Below are positions 1 to 8,164 of a DNA stretch of 64,000 bases, piece after piece. The position numbers were made by a program, and so were the translations under genes. The notes under the pieces are model-generated. The model was not told where the DNA came from. It made no database searches and was given only the letters and a program-made list of their open reading frames with translations. Position 1 is the stretch's first letter. Each line of letters starts with the position of its first letter. Source of the DNA: UBA4802 sp964509195 (GTDB taxonomy: Bacteria > Spirochaetota > UBA4802 > UB4802); assembly GCA_964509195.1 (NCBI GenBank), contig CAZDWJ010000004.1, positions 1 through 64,000 of the forward strand. The letters run 5' to 3'.

Positions 1-40
1 GGGATTTTTTTAAAATTTTGGGAAAAAATTTTAAAAAATA

Positions 41-276
41 GGGGTCAGAGCATAAAAAACAAACAACAAGCATGGAGGCTTTCGAAATGCTTGGTGTACA
101 AAGGGGTCAGAGCAAGTTAATCGTGAAAGGAAAGATGAAGGCATATAAATCCTGGCATCCTTTGCAACATCTTTGCGCCAGGGGTCAGAGCCTCAAGGGA
201 ACTTCAGGGAGCGTGGTTGGTCGCCTGGGTGTGCAATACCCGACCATGAGGCTCTCAAAATGCTCGGGGTCAGAGC
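41..276. repeat. Cluster of four GGGGTCAGAGC repeats
   Basis: The 11-mer GGGGTCAGAGC occurs at 41-51, 103-113, 181-191 and 266-276, all in the same orientation. Two copies (103 and 266) are preceded by a related stretch that runs from GAGGCT through AAATGCT about 20-30 bases upstream, so the true unit is longer than the 11-mer. No convincing gene lies here. Similar GGGGTCAGAG-type repeats accompany REP-associated IS200-like transposases in other bacteria (family knowledge from memory); no such transposase is visible in this window. Two more copies lie at 36138 and 36393 inside a coding sequence. Confidence 0.8.
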
Positions 277-741
277 CTATAAAAGCGATATATCTATATA
301 TGTGTACCTGTTTTTATATACATTAAGCCATTTATGTTGTATATTCCTCTTCAAAAAAAGTTTATCGACAAAAACATCTCTTTTGTGTTCGTGTATTTGT
401 GTATATATCCACTTATAAATTGTTTCATGGGAACACTGTATATTTTCCCTCCTTTCAGAGTATATAGGCAATGTGTTGTGGTGAATAATACTCTAATATC
501 AATTGTTCTACTATACTTCATAAATTTATCATTTTATGTCGCATCAAAATAAATTTTCCATTGACCTATTATTACACTTACTGTAACCTCAAAAAAAAAA
601 AACGATTTTAAAAGTTGTTCCCTTGGGGGTTCAACTCATATGAAGAAACTGTTTTCTTTTTATTTTTTATTGTATTTCAAATGATGAAACCGATTTTAGA
701 GCTACCCAAAAGATTTTTTTCAATTCATCACAAGGAGTGAC
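277..741. other. AT-rich intergenic region, no supported gene
   Basis: No ORF here has convincing codon use or a ribosome binding site. A 14-codon reading frame at 640-684 starts with Met-Lys-Lys and is strongly hydrophobic, like a truncated signal peptide; it may be a remnant of an exported-protein gene. The last bases hold the ribosome binding site of the chemotaxis receptor gene (AAGGAG at 732-737). Confidence 0.5.
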
Positions 742-2316
742 ATGATGAACCATCAGCTTGAACTCGAGACCCGTGGCGAAAAATCATACAACAAGGTACG
801 TATATTCCTCATCTTCGCTTTTTCTGTTCCCGTACTCATCGGCTATCTCACCGGCACCATCCGCTGGGAATTCTTCCTATTTGCGATGTTTCTTTACATC
901 ATTTCTTTCGCCATTTCAATATTAAGCCTAAAAGCACACCGCTACACTCCGAAGCTCAAATACTTATGCGCATTCCTGGAACTCTCCGCTGTCTATTTCA
1001 TCAACATCAGCAATCTCTATCTCCCGCAATCCGAATGGCAGTTCAGCGTGGGCCAGCCGGCCCAATATTCAGTGTATTTCGTTCTGATTGCCACCGCCGC
1101 GCTCAGGTTCTCCCCGCGGCTGGCGATTGTTATGGGTATCTACAGTTCAATAATGTACTCTGCCGTCCACATAACCGCGATGGCACTGCGCGGAATGCAT
1201 CTCACCTTTGGAACAATAAGCGATAACCCTTTAGCGCTGAGCGCGGTCAACTGGATCATCGCCTGCATCTTCATCCTCACCACCAGCGCCGTCATCGCTA
1301 CGGCGTGCTGGTATGTACGCCAGCTGGTTTTAAGCGCAAAGCAAAGCGAAGATAAGGCAAGGGAAGGATACACCAGGCTTTCAGAACTTCTCAATGAAAG
1401 TTCCACGGCAGTGGCATCTCTTGAAAAGATTGTTGAAGAGGTCACGCACATAAGCAATGAAACTGCAGACTTAAGCCGTGAACACATGTCCTCAATCGAG
1501 GAAACTGTTGCAGTGATCGAAGAGGTGAACGCATCCATTGAATCCATCGCCGCAAACGCCGCACAGCAGGGCGCCCTGTCCAATACCAACCTTGCCACGA
1601 TGCAGGCATTAAACGAGAACATGAAAAAAATTGAAAAAATGAGCGCCACGTTGAGTGAAAAAGGAAACACCATGCACCAAAAGGCTCTTTTAGGTGAGAA
1701 AGAGCTTTCATCTGCGATGGATGGTATTCAGCGCATTCGGGAAGGATCACTGCGCGTAAATGAAATCGTAACAGTTATAAACGACATCGCCGATAAAACC
1801 AACCTGCTTGCCCTCAACGCGGCAATCGAGGCGGCGCGGGCAGGCGAAGAGGGAAAAGGCTTTTCCGTGGTGGCCGATGAGGTGGGAAAGCTGGCAGAGA
1901 TGTCCAGCACCAACGCAGCTGAAATAGCCAAACTCATTCACACAACTGCCACTAACACCCAATCCGGCGTTACTTCCATTATGGAAACAGTAAGCGTACT
2001 GCGAGATATCACCACCGGAATAAAAGAGATGAATCAAATCACAGGCGAAATTCATTCGCTCATCACCGCCCAGGGCGCCGCGAACTCTGAAGCGCTGACG
2101 AACACGATAAAGATGGAAGAAATGGCCGGCGCAATTGCAAATGCAACAAACGAGCAGATGAACGGCACCCGCGAGGTTCTTTCAGCGGTGGAATCCATCA
2201 GCAAAGGAGCAGAACGCTCAACACTGCTTTCAGATTCACTTATCGGAGCAGTGAGAAAGCTATCTGAAACGAGCCATAATTTAAATAGTAAAATTGCTAC
2301 AATTTCCAATGATTAA
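742..2316 (+). CDS. Methyl-accepting chemotaxis protein with multi-pass membrane sensor
   Basis: This is a chemoreceptor that would signal through CheW/CheA. About residues 18-200 contain five or six hydrophobic segments with very short loops and no periplasmic ligand domain, so sensing is probably membrane-embedded or cytoplasmic. Residues ~205-524 form the long helical signalling domain, with the conserved hairpin tip around 345-395 (NLLALNAAIEAARAGEEGKG, then VVADEVGKLAE). The ATG at 742 has AAGGAG five bases upstream. The gene is visibly richer in G+C and uses more GCC/CGC codons than genes to its right, and it is flanked by repeat DNA and an IS remnant, so it may have been acquired. Its ligand cannot be inferred. 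No other che genes are in the window. Confidence 0.93.
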   Translation: MMNHQLELETRGEKSYNKVRIFLIFAFSVPVLIGYLTGTIRWEFFLFAMFLYIISFAISILSLKAHRYTPKLKYLCAFLELSAVYFINISNLYLPQSEWQFSVGQPAQYSVYFVLIATAALRFSPRLAIVMGIYSSIMYSAVHITAMALRGMHLTFGTISDNPLALSAVNWIIACIFILTTSAVIATACWYVRQLVLSAKQSEDKAREGYTRLSELLNESSTAVASLEKIVEEVTHISNETADLSREHMSSIEETVAVIEEVNASIESIAANAAQQGALSNTNLATMQALNENMKKIEKMSATLSEKGNTMHQKALLGEKELSSAMDGIQRIREGSLRVNEIVTVINDIADKTNLLALNAAIEAARAGEEGKGFSVVADEVGKLAEMSSTNAAEIAKLIHTTATNTQSGVTSIMETVSVLRDITTGIKEMNQITGEIHSLITAQGAANSEALTNTIKMEEMAGAIANATNEQMNGTREVLSAVESISKGAERSTLLSDSLIGAVRKLSETSHNLNSKIATISND

Positions 2317-2641
2317 TTTTAAAATATCACTCATGCATGTTTTGATCAGTTCTGCAATATTATCTTATATGAATATCTTCTAGGTTGTTATGGCATTCAT
2401 CACATGGTCTAAAAGTATACAGCGTAAACATAAAAAGCATGGACGAACAACATTACAGGTTGATTAATTTAACAAGTAGTTTTTTTAAAAGGACGGCAAT
2501 AGCAGGATCGCCAATGCTATCGAACCACTTTAACACTGGCATCTGTGACAAGATCAATGTTGAGGTAATGTTAGTGCGTTCCTCCAGCAATTCCAACAGA
2601 AAAACTGCTGTCGCCATCAATTGACTCAGCTTTCCACTTCT
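2317..2641. other. Intergenic, nothing recognised
   Basis: This is non-coding DNA between the receptor gene and the IS-remnant zone. A + strand frame at 2385-2624 is open but lacks a ribosome binding site and any family resemblance, so I do not call it. Confidence 0.4.
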
Positions 2642-2788
2642 TTAAAGAAGTTCCTGTCGGCTTTTGCCATAGTCATTCATCGGCTTGTTATTGAGGCGTT
2701 CCAACTGCTCGTGTAGCACTATGTTGAGCTCTTCAAGGGAATATAACATTCGATGAACATCATTCATACTGGCCTTCGTTTCGCTCAT
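2642..2788 (-). CDS. Small hypothetical protein, 48 aa
   Basis: The short minus-strand frame encodes a 48-residue, mostly helical, charged protein (starts MSETKASMNDVHRML, ends KSRQELL). The ATG at 2788 has a GGGGAG purine tract eight bases upstream, which is why this start is preferred over the longer frame reaching into the repeat DNA to the right. It sits next to repeats that look like insertion-sequence ends, so it could be a passenger or leftover of that element. I do not recognise the family. Real expression is uncertain. Confidence 0.35.
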   Translation of the reverse strand: MSETKASMNDVHRMLYSLEELNIVLHEQLERLNNKPMNDYGKSRQELL

Positions 2789-2844
2789 GTGCCTATCTCC
2801 CCATAATAGTGATGCTGCTATGTGCCCTTGAAAAGCTACAAAAA

Positions 2845-2945
2845 GGTGGCAGGTTTGCTCCAAAATAAGTGGTAGCCACCTCAAGAACGGGTTGCAGGTT
2901 TACACTGCAATCAGTGGCAGGTTGTGAGCGGAATTTCTGCTTTTG
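2845..2945. mobile_element. Probable insertion-sequence end remnant
   Basis: Three related short direct repeats of the form GTGGCAGGTT / GTTGCAGGTT lie at 2846, 2891 and 2914, embedded in a stretch with TTTGCTCCAAAATAAGTGG. Multiple short direct repeats near each end are typical of IS21-family termini, and the wording resembles such ends. No transposase ORF is present, so this would be a solo end or a decayed copy. The assignment to a family is inference. Confidence 0.3.
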
Positions 2946-2949
2946 CAAC

Positions 2950-3717
2950 TCACAAAAAGGTAAAATATATCTGAATAATATCTTTTCCAAATAAAAGCGC
3001 TATGATAAATCCTAGCGTTAAAAATGGGCCAAACGGTATATGTGCTTTGAGCGTCTTACTTTTGAACACTGCGAACCCTATCCCATACAATGCACCGGTT
3101 ATAAGAGCTATCTCCAATGCTACTATCGATTCCTGCCACCCAAGAAAAAATCCTATTGTGCCGGCAAATTTTACATCACCACCGCCAAAACCGCTTTTCA
3201 CTATCAATAGTGGCATGGTGAACACAGCTATCATGAGCACTGCACCTTGAACGTGCAAAAACCACTGATCTTCCATAGCGCACACTAAAATACCTGTTAA
3301 AAAAAGTATAGCTATTAAAAAATTGGGTATTTCCATTGTGATGTAATCGATGATGGCGATGCTCAGGCTTGTGGTAATGGCAATAAAGTATGCAAGAGCT
3401 ATCGCCCAATCAAAAAAGTAAAAGGTGGCGATAGCTATGGCCCCGCAGGCGATTTCAGCTGCAGGATATAAAAAAGATATTGGCTGTTTGCACACACTGC
3501 AGTGACCCTTAGCAAAAAAATATCCGGCAATAGGTATAAGATACAAAAGTTTTATCTTTTCACTACAATGGGGACAGTGTGATGGATAGGTGAGTGCATA
3601 TAGCGGATTTTTGGTGTATGTGCCATCAAGGTATCGAAGAATAAATGTATACAGGAAACTCCCCCAGCTTGCGCCAAAAAGGAAGGCAAACACAATGACA
3701 ATAAGCTTCATGTCCAT
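2950..3717 (-). CDS. pilD: Prepilin peptidase / N-methyltransferase (A24 family)
   Basis: This inner-membrane enzyme cleaves type IV prepilin or type II pseudopilin leader peptides and N-methylates the new N-terminus. The 255 residues show the N-terminal domain with GSFLYTFILRYLDG, the zinc-binding cysteine pairs C48/C51 and C73/C76, and both catalytic aspartates: D124 in DYITMEIPN and D181 in GFGGGDVKF (the GxGD motif). Hydrophobic segments fill the rest. The length is usual for the family. It lies just downstream of three outer-membrane barrel genes on the same strand (3-base gap), so it may share their transcript. No pilin genes are in the window. Confidence 0.92.
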   Translation of the reverse strand: MDMKLIVIVFAFLFGASWGSFLYTFILRYLDGTYTKNPLYALTYPSHCPHCSEKIKLLYLIPIAGYFFAKGHCSVCKQPISFLYPAAEIACGAIAIATFYFFDWAIALAYFIAITTSLSIAIIDYITMEIPNFLIAILFLTGILVCAMEDQWFLHVQGAVLMIAVFTMPLLIVKSGFGGGDVKFAGTIGFFLGWQESIVALEIALITGALYGIGFAVFKSKTLKAHIPFGPFLTLGFIIALLFGKDIIQIYFTFL

Positions 3718-3720
3718 AGA

Positions 3721-4404
3721 TTACATTGCGATGTAGTAATTGACACCAAAGAGAAGGAAATCGCCTTTTACGGAAATGGTTTGTTTTGTAACTCCGCCAA
3801 TATCATCTGTAATAGGGATAGAGCGACCTTCCTGATGCATCCATTCTACTGAAAGAGTAATTTTTGATGTTACTGGCGCTTCAGCTCCCATCATGTAGTG
3901 AAATCCGGGGATAGAATCAGCAAATCGATATTTGCCAGCTGGTGATGTTTGTTTCCATTCTAAATATGCATAGTTATATGTAATTCCGGCGCCTAAGAAA
4001 AAGTATGTGCGCTGCTTTAATGGCATAATGAGACCAATAGATGCAGGCAATCCAAATTGGTACGTTGAAATAGTAACTTTATTAGCATCAGCTTTTCCTT
4101 TTACCTGATATGGACTTGTGAAGTGTGTACCTATTCGTAAAAGAAAATAATTAAACTGATAGCGAAGGTTTATCCCCCATGTAAATGAGTAGGGGATTGT
4201 TATCTGATCAACGGATGAAGCTGACGTTTTTGCTTTAGTGTTCCATTGTGTAATAGCCGGTTCTAAATGATTGGGGTCATACGTTATACCGGCATTAACA
4301 CCCAGTGAAAATTCACCAATAGCGTAGGCATGTGATGCTATTAAGATTATACATAGTATAATGAGATAGGGTATTATTAATGTCTTTTGTATTAGTCTTC
4401 TCAT
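3721..4404 (-). CDS. Outer-membrane beta-barrel protein (OmpW/OprF-like size), copy 3
   Basis: The 227-residue exported protein has an N-terminal signal peptide (hydrophobic core ~10-25, cleavage near SHAYA-IG) and alternating hydrophobic/polar strands rich in Tyr, Gly and aromatic residues, ending in an aromatic-rich strand (FGVNYYIAM). These are hallmarks of a small 8- or 10-stranded outer-membrane barrel. It is the last of three consecutive same-strand genes with similar architecture (LGVNAGITYD near the N-terminus; a GAGITYNYAY-type strand in the middle; FGVNYY at the C-terminus), so they look like paralogues from tandem duplication. Function is unknown. Confidence 0.7.
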   Translation of the reverse strand: MRRLIQKTLIIPYLIILCIILIASHAYAIGEFSLGVNAGITYDPNHLEPAITQWNTKAKTSASSVDQITIPYSFTWGINLRYQFNYFLLRIGTHFTSPYQVKGKADANKVTISTYQFGLPASIGLIMPLKQRTYFFLGAGITYNYAYLEWKQTSPAGKYRFADSIPGFHYMMGAEAPVTSKITLSVEWMHQEGRSIPITDDIGGVTKQTISVKGDFLLFGVNYYIAM

Positions 4405-4412
4405 GGTGTTAT

Positions 4413-5165
4413 TTATATCGGTTTAAAATAATATGATATGCCAAACATGAAACGATATCCTGAAAAATCCACTGGAGCAAAATCGGTATTGCCATCACCT
4501 TTACTGGAGTCCTTAATTACTTCTGTTGTTCCCCTGTAGTAGACAAGTGAAGTAGTTAAGGCATACTTTTCATTAATAAAATATTCGCCTTCAGTGTTGA
4601 TTACCAGTGGATAGGCACTCCCTTTGAATTGCCCTTTATATGATAAAGGGGCATCCGATTCAAATTTATTCTTGTACCGTCCCCAGGCGTATGCTATACC
4701 GCATGAAAACGTGATTTTCATGTCTTTATAAAAGGGAATAACTATGCCTAATGTTAATGGAATATCAAAGCCATCAAAGCTGTAATTGCATTCAAGCAAT
4801 GTATCTGTACCACTATTGTATACGGTTTTGCCTTTGCCGCCCCATACGCTTTTAAAGTAGTGTGCACCTATTCGTGCGGTAAAAAAATCGTACATGACTA
4901 CTTTAAATGTTGCACCTGCTGTTGCGCCAATCAATCTGTGTATAGTTGCAGTTGTAAATCCGGTCTGTGATTTATTTATTCCATCAATTCCTGTTGCGGA
5001 GCCAAAGGTGTTTTCCTGTTCATAGGAATAAAGGTTACCTCCCAGTGATGGGATGTACCCAGCATACAGGCTTATGGCTTGATTAAATGGCGAAGCCTGT
5101 GCAAAAGCTATTCCTGGAGCTATCGCACACAATAATAATAGAATTATTATAAATTTATAATACAT
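4413..5165 (-). CDS. Outer-membrane beta-barrel protein, copy 2
   Basis: This is an exported barrel-type protein of about 250 residues with a clean signal peptide (MYYKFIIILLLLCAIAPG, then FAQA). The C-terminal strand ends in SGYRFMFGISYYFKPI, typical of barrel closure. The ATG at 5165 is chosen because the signal peptide starts there; a GTG at 5177 in the same frame is the alternative. Either start overlaps the stop of the upstream barrel gene (5155), so translation is probably coupled. The central strand CGIAYAWGRYK matches the equivalent strands of the two neighbouring copies. Confidence 0.68.
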   Translation of the reverse strand: MYYKFIIILLLLCAIAPGIAFAQASPFNQAISLYAGYIPSLGGNLYSYEQENTFGSATGIDGINKSQTGFTTATIHRLIGATAGATFKVVMYDFFTARIGAHYFKSVWGGKGKTVYNSGTDTLLECNYSFDGFDIPLTLGIVIPFYKDMKITFSCGIAYAWGRYKNKFESDAPLSYKGQFKGSAYPLVINTEGEYFINEKYALTTSLVYYRGTTEVIKDSSKGDGNTDFAPVDFSGYRFMFGISYYFKPI

Positions 5166-5811
5166 AGTACATGACACCTAACATGATTCTGTGGCCACTA
5201 TAATCAATAAAAAGATCTTTGTAATTATTGGGATTATAGGTACCGGTTGTTGCAATAACTGGTTTGGAACGTGCATCAACATACATCCATTCCATATATA
5301 GTGAAAAAGAACTGGTAACGTGTAGTTGCATACCAGCTAAAAAACCTGCACCAAACGCAGTTGCGTCAATATCTTCTGCAGTACCGCTGGATAGTGTAAC
5401 TGAGCCTGTTCCGTAAAAGTACGATACACCACCACCTATATAAAATGCACCCCTATCGCGCAGTGGGAATTGCAGGCCTGCGTAAAGAGGAAGCATGGTA
5501 TATTTAACATTATATTCATTAACCCCGAGAGTTGCCTGGTTTTCTAACACTTTGCCTTTGTTAATTGTAAAGGATGCATCACCGCCTGTGCGGATAAAAA
5601 ATAAGGGGATGGAAAGGCGTATTGCAACACCAAAAACAGCGCTATTCTGTGGTTCAGTTTGTGCAGAAGGATAAAAGGTAGTCAGGTCACCTACATCGTG
5701 CTGAGCACCAACGTGAATACCCACACCAAAATATCGCTGTGCAAATACAGCTGTACATGCTATGTGAAGGAATAGAAATAGTAAAATACTAATAATAGCT
5801 TTTTTGGGCAT
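5155..5811 (-). CDS. Outer-membrane beta-barrel protein, copy 1
   Basis: This is the first gene of the three-barrel set: 218 residues, signal peptide ending at AVFAQ, mature start RYFGVGIHVGAQHD. Glycine/aromatic strands follow (FYIGGGVSYFYGTG) and the last strand is GHRIMLGVMYYVL, with a terminal hydrophobic residue. The stop overlaps the start of the next gene. The three paralogues share strand order but differ in loops, as expected for surface-exposed proteins. They are too divergent from named porins for a transport role to be assigned. Confidence 0.7.
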   Translation of the reverse strand: MPKKAIISILLFLFLHIACTAVFAQRYFGVGIHVGAQHDVGDLTTFYPSAQTEPQNSAVFGVAIRLSIPLFFIRTGGDASFTINKGKVLENQATLGVNEYNVKYTMLPLYAGLQFPLRDRGAFYIGGGVSYFYGTGSVTLSSGTAEDIDATAFGAGFLAGMQLHVTSSFSLYMEWMYVDARSKPVIATTGTYNPNNYKDLFIDYSGHRIMLGVMYYVL

Positions 5812-5896
5812 TTATAAACCTTTTAATTATTTATAATACCATCGACATAAAATACTACAATCAAAAGAAAAAATGTCAAGATAGATTTTTTGAACA

Positions 5897-6208
5897 TTAC
5901 ATATTCTTAAATAAATCCGCAGCTTTATTTTTGCTGGACAGCCGTTCGTAGTCGTCATAATCCACAAATGTTAAATGGGGAAGCTTTTTCTTAAAACGCA
6001 TCACCACTTCAGCGCTTTTTCCGCCCCGTGCATCTTTGCTGGTTACGTATTTAAATTCCCTGCTACATGTTGGGCATTTGTGTAAATCCTGAAGCTTTAA
6101 ACCCGGTGTTTTGCAACCCGGGCAAAACCCAAAAAGGTCGTCAGCCATTAATAAATGTTCCTGTACGTCTTTTATATCAACTTCCTGCCATATTCTGAGT
6201 AGATCCAT
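5897..6208 (-). CDS. Small zinc-ribbon protein
   Basis: This protein of about 103 residues has two CxxC pairs (FCPGCKTPG and KCPTCSRE), which would bind one zinc as a rubredoxin-like ribbon, followed by a basic/helical C-terminus. The ATG at 6208 is preferred because GGCAGGTGAT precedes it; an in-frame ATG at 6226 lacks such a site. It stands alone between the barrel genes and a divergent glycosyltransferase gene. I do not recognise a functional family. Small proteins of this type often act in nucleic-acid binding or as adaptor subunits, but nothing here proves it. Confidence 0.6.
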   Translation of the reverse strand: MDLLRIWQEVDIKDVQEHLLMADDLFGFCPGCKTPGLKLQDLHKCPTCSREFKYVTSKDARGGKSAEVVMRFKKKLPHLTFVDYDDYERLSSKNKAADLFKNM

Positions 6209-6343
6209 ATCACCTGCCTCTCGCATTTTTTACAATTGTGCGATAGTTATCGGTAAAAAGCAATTGTTTTTTGGTTGCAATAATAGTAATAATTAAAGGA
6301 ATGTGTTATTTTAACAGGCAAATTTATTTTATAAGGGTTACTT

Positions 6344-7963
6344 ATGGATACTATCTCACAGAAACAAGAAAGGATGATGATACTATTACTATTGGTGTTT
6401 ATTGTTATATATAAGTTTTTTACATTCAGGATGTTTGACATTGGCGGGGATGCCATTAATTACTGGTTTGCAGCAAAACATCTTTATTTTAATATTCCTT
6501 ACATTGAACTTGACCACCAGACTGCTCGATTTGGGCTCATTATACCTATATGGATAAGCCAATTCTTTTTTGGTGTTCACCCGGCGGTATCCCTTATAAT
6601 ACCAAATTTATTTTTTATCATTCATATAATTCTTATATACAAAATAGGGACATATATCAAAAATCAAAATGTAGGTTTCTTAGCAGCTGTTTTTTATATG
6701 CTGTGCCCGTATATTATACGGTTTGGCACACAGGTAGTTCCTGAAGCTGTTGGAGGCCCATTAGTAACTGCATCGTTTTACTTGTTATTAAAATATAAAG
6801 ATGACGATAAAAAAGAACTTCTATACCTAGTCTTATCAGCCTTCCTGCTATTCTGGGCATATTGCGCGCATGAATTGGATATTTTCTTCATGCCGGGCTT
6901 TTTACTGGTTATATTGCTTTTTAAACGTAATATGAAACATGCGATTTTCTACAGTGCAGTTTTGTTTATATTATTCCTTTTTGAAACAGCAATATTTTAT
7001 TACTATACTGGCGATATTATGGCGCGGTACCATTCCATAACCGGTCACCATTTTACGCTTGAAAAATTTGTGCCGATATCATTTTGGCAACTTTTTGAAC
7101 GGTATACTAAAGCACAATTGTGGTGGCGTATACCATTTTATTTTTATCTTATTTTGTTATTCCCAATCTGGAAGAAAGCAGATGTGAATATAAAATCTGT
7201 AATTATTCCTGGTGTCATTTTCTTTCTACTCATGCTTTTTGCAGTAAAAAGTATTAATCCTATAGTCCCAGCTCTTGCAAATAAAGAGGTACATCTTCTT
7301 TTTGCATTGCCATTCATGTTATTTGTAATTGCAATCTTCATTGATAGTAGTGTTCAATTGATAAGTAATAAATTTAAGGCCATGCAGAAATTTGTTCAAC
7401 CTAATGGTTCTGTAAAAACATGGGGTGGGATTATTGCAGCATTGACAGTAATAGCGTTGATTATTTGTTCAATCGATGTATTGCCAGAGAAAGCATCGCC
7501 ATACTATAATAATCCTTTAAAATTAAAAGAACACAACTTCTTACAATTCTTTACAAATTATGCAATATTTAACAATGCATATGAAAATGGAATTCCAATA
7601 GTTTCAGATTATGAGTATTATGTAAAGGATAAAGAAATATATGATAATGTACAAAAACTTAGATTGCAGGGCAAAAATCTTACTGAAGCTTTACAATTAG
7701 TTGGAGTTGAATTTAAGTATTATACATCCATTCGCCCCAATATGCCAGTTAAAAGTTTAAATGCGGTAAGAAAGATATTCCTTAATGTCAGCCCTTTACA
7801 AATCCCTAAAATTAGGACAATACAGATTAAAGATAGAATTCTTTATTACTTAATAAAAGATGATGTATCAATGGAGAAAAAGAATTTGTTTACTACTAGT
7901 TATCCAGTGGTTTATGCAACTTCCAGACATTTAAAAGCAGTTAAAGGTATATTTCAAGAATAA
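6344..7963 (+). CDS. Polytopic membrane glycosyltransferase (PMT/ArnT-like, GT-C fold)
   Basis: The 539-residue protein has about ten to twelve hydrophobic segments and a soluble C-terminal portion from ~residue 385. The first extracytoplasmic loop carries DIGGDAINYW, with an acidic residue where GT-C enzymes place their catalytic Asp, then the conserved-looking FGLIIPIWISQFFFG. PEAVGGPLVTASFYLLLKYK matches the 'P-E/D-...-Y-L' region of the dolichyl-phosphate-mannose mannosyltransferase superfamily. It would transfer a sugar from a polyprenyl-phosphate donor to lipid or protein on the outer face of the inner membrane. The gene is single, followed ~200 bases later by a convergent lipid-modifying enzyme; together they suggest envelope decoration. 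Exact substrate unknown. Confidence 0.7.
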   Translation: MDTISQKQERMMILLLLVFIVIYKFFTFRMFDIGGDAINYWFAAKHLYFNIPYIELDHQTARFGLIIPIWISQFFFGVHPAVSLIIPNLFFIIHIILIYKIGTYIKNQNVGFLAAVFYMLCPYIIRFGTQVVPEAVGGPLVTASFYLLLKYKDDDKKELLYLVLSAFLLFWAYCAHELDIFFMPGFLLVILLFKRNMKHAIFYSAVLFILFLFETAIFYYYTGDIMARYHSITGHHFTLEKFVPISFWQLFERYTKAQLWWRIPFYFYLILLFPIWKKADVNIKSVIIPGVIFFLLMLFAVKSINPIVPALANKEVHLLFALPFMLFVIAIFIDSSVQLISNKFKAMQKFVQPNGSVKTWGGIIAALTVIALIICSIDVLPEKASPYYNNPLKLKEHNFLQFFTNYAIFNNAYENGIPIVSDYEYYVKDKEIYDNVQKLRLQGKNLTEALQLVGVEFKYYTSIRPNMPVKSLNAVRKIFLNVSPLQIPKIRTIQIKDRILYYLIKDDVSMEKKNLFTTSYPVVYATSRHLKAVKGIFQE

Positions 7964-8164
7964 TTAGGAAAACTTTTGAAAACTAATTTTTAGTATGTTC
8001 CCTTACGGTAAATAGAGAGGGTAAAACGTTTACGTTTGAATGCATTTTTTGTTAATGAAAGCGGTTTTTAGAGTTGTTAAGGATATTTTTATAAATAAAT
8101 ACTATACTAACGTAATAAAATAAAAAACTGGCTGCGCTGTATAATTAAATAGTATGGTGTTAAC

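Noticed and set aside
2385..2624. Possible small + strand gene after the chemoreceptor
   Set aside because: No Shine-Dalgarno sequence, no family resemblance, and composition unlike coding DNA.
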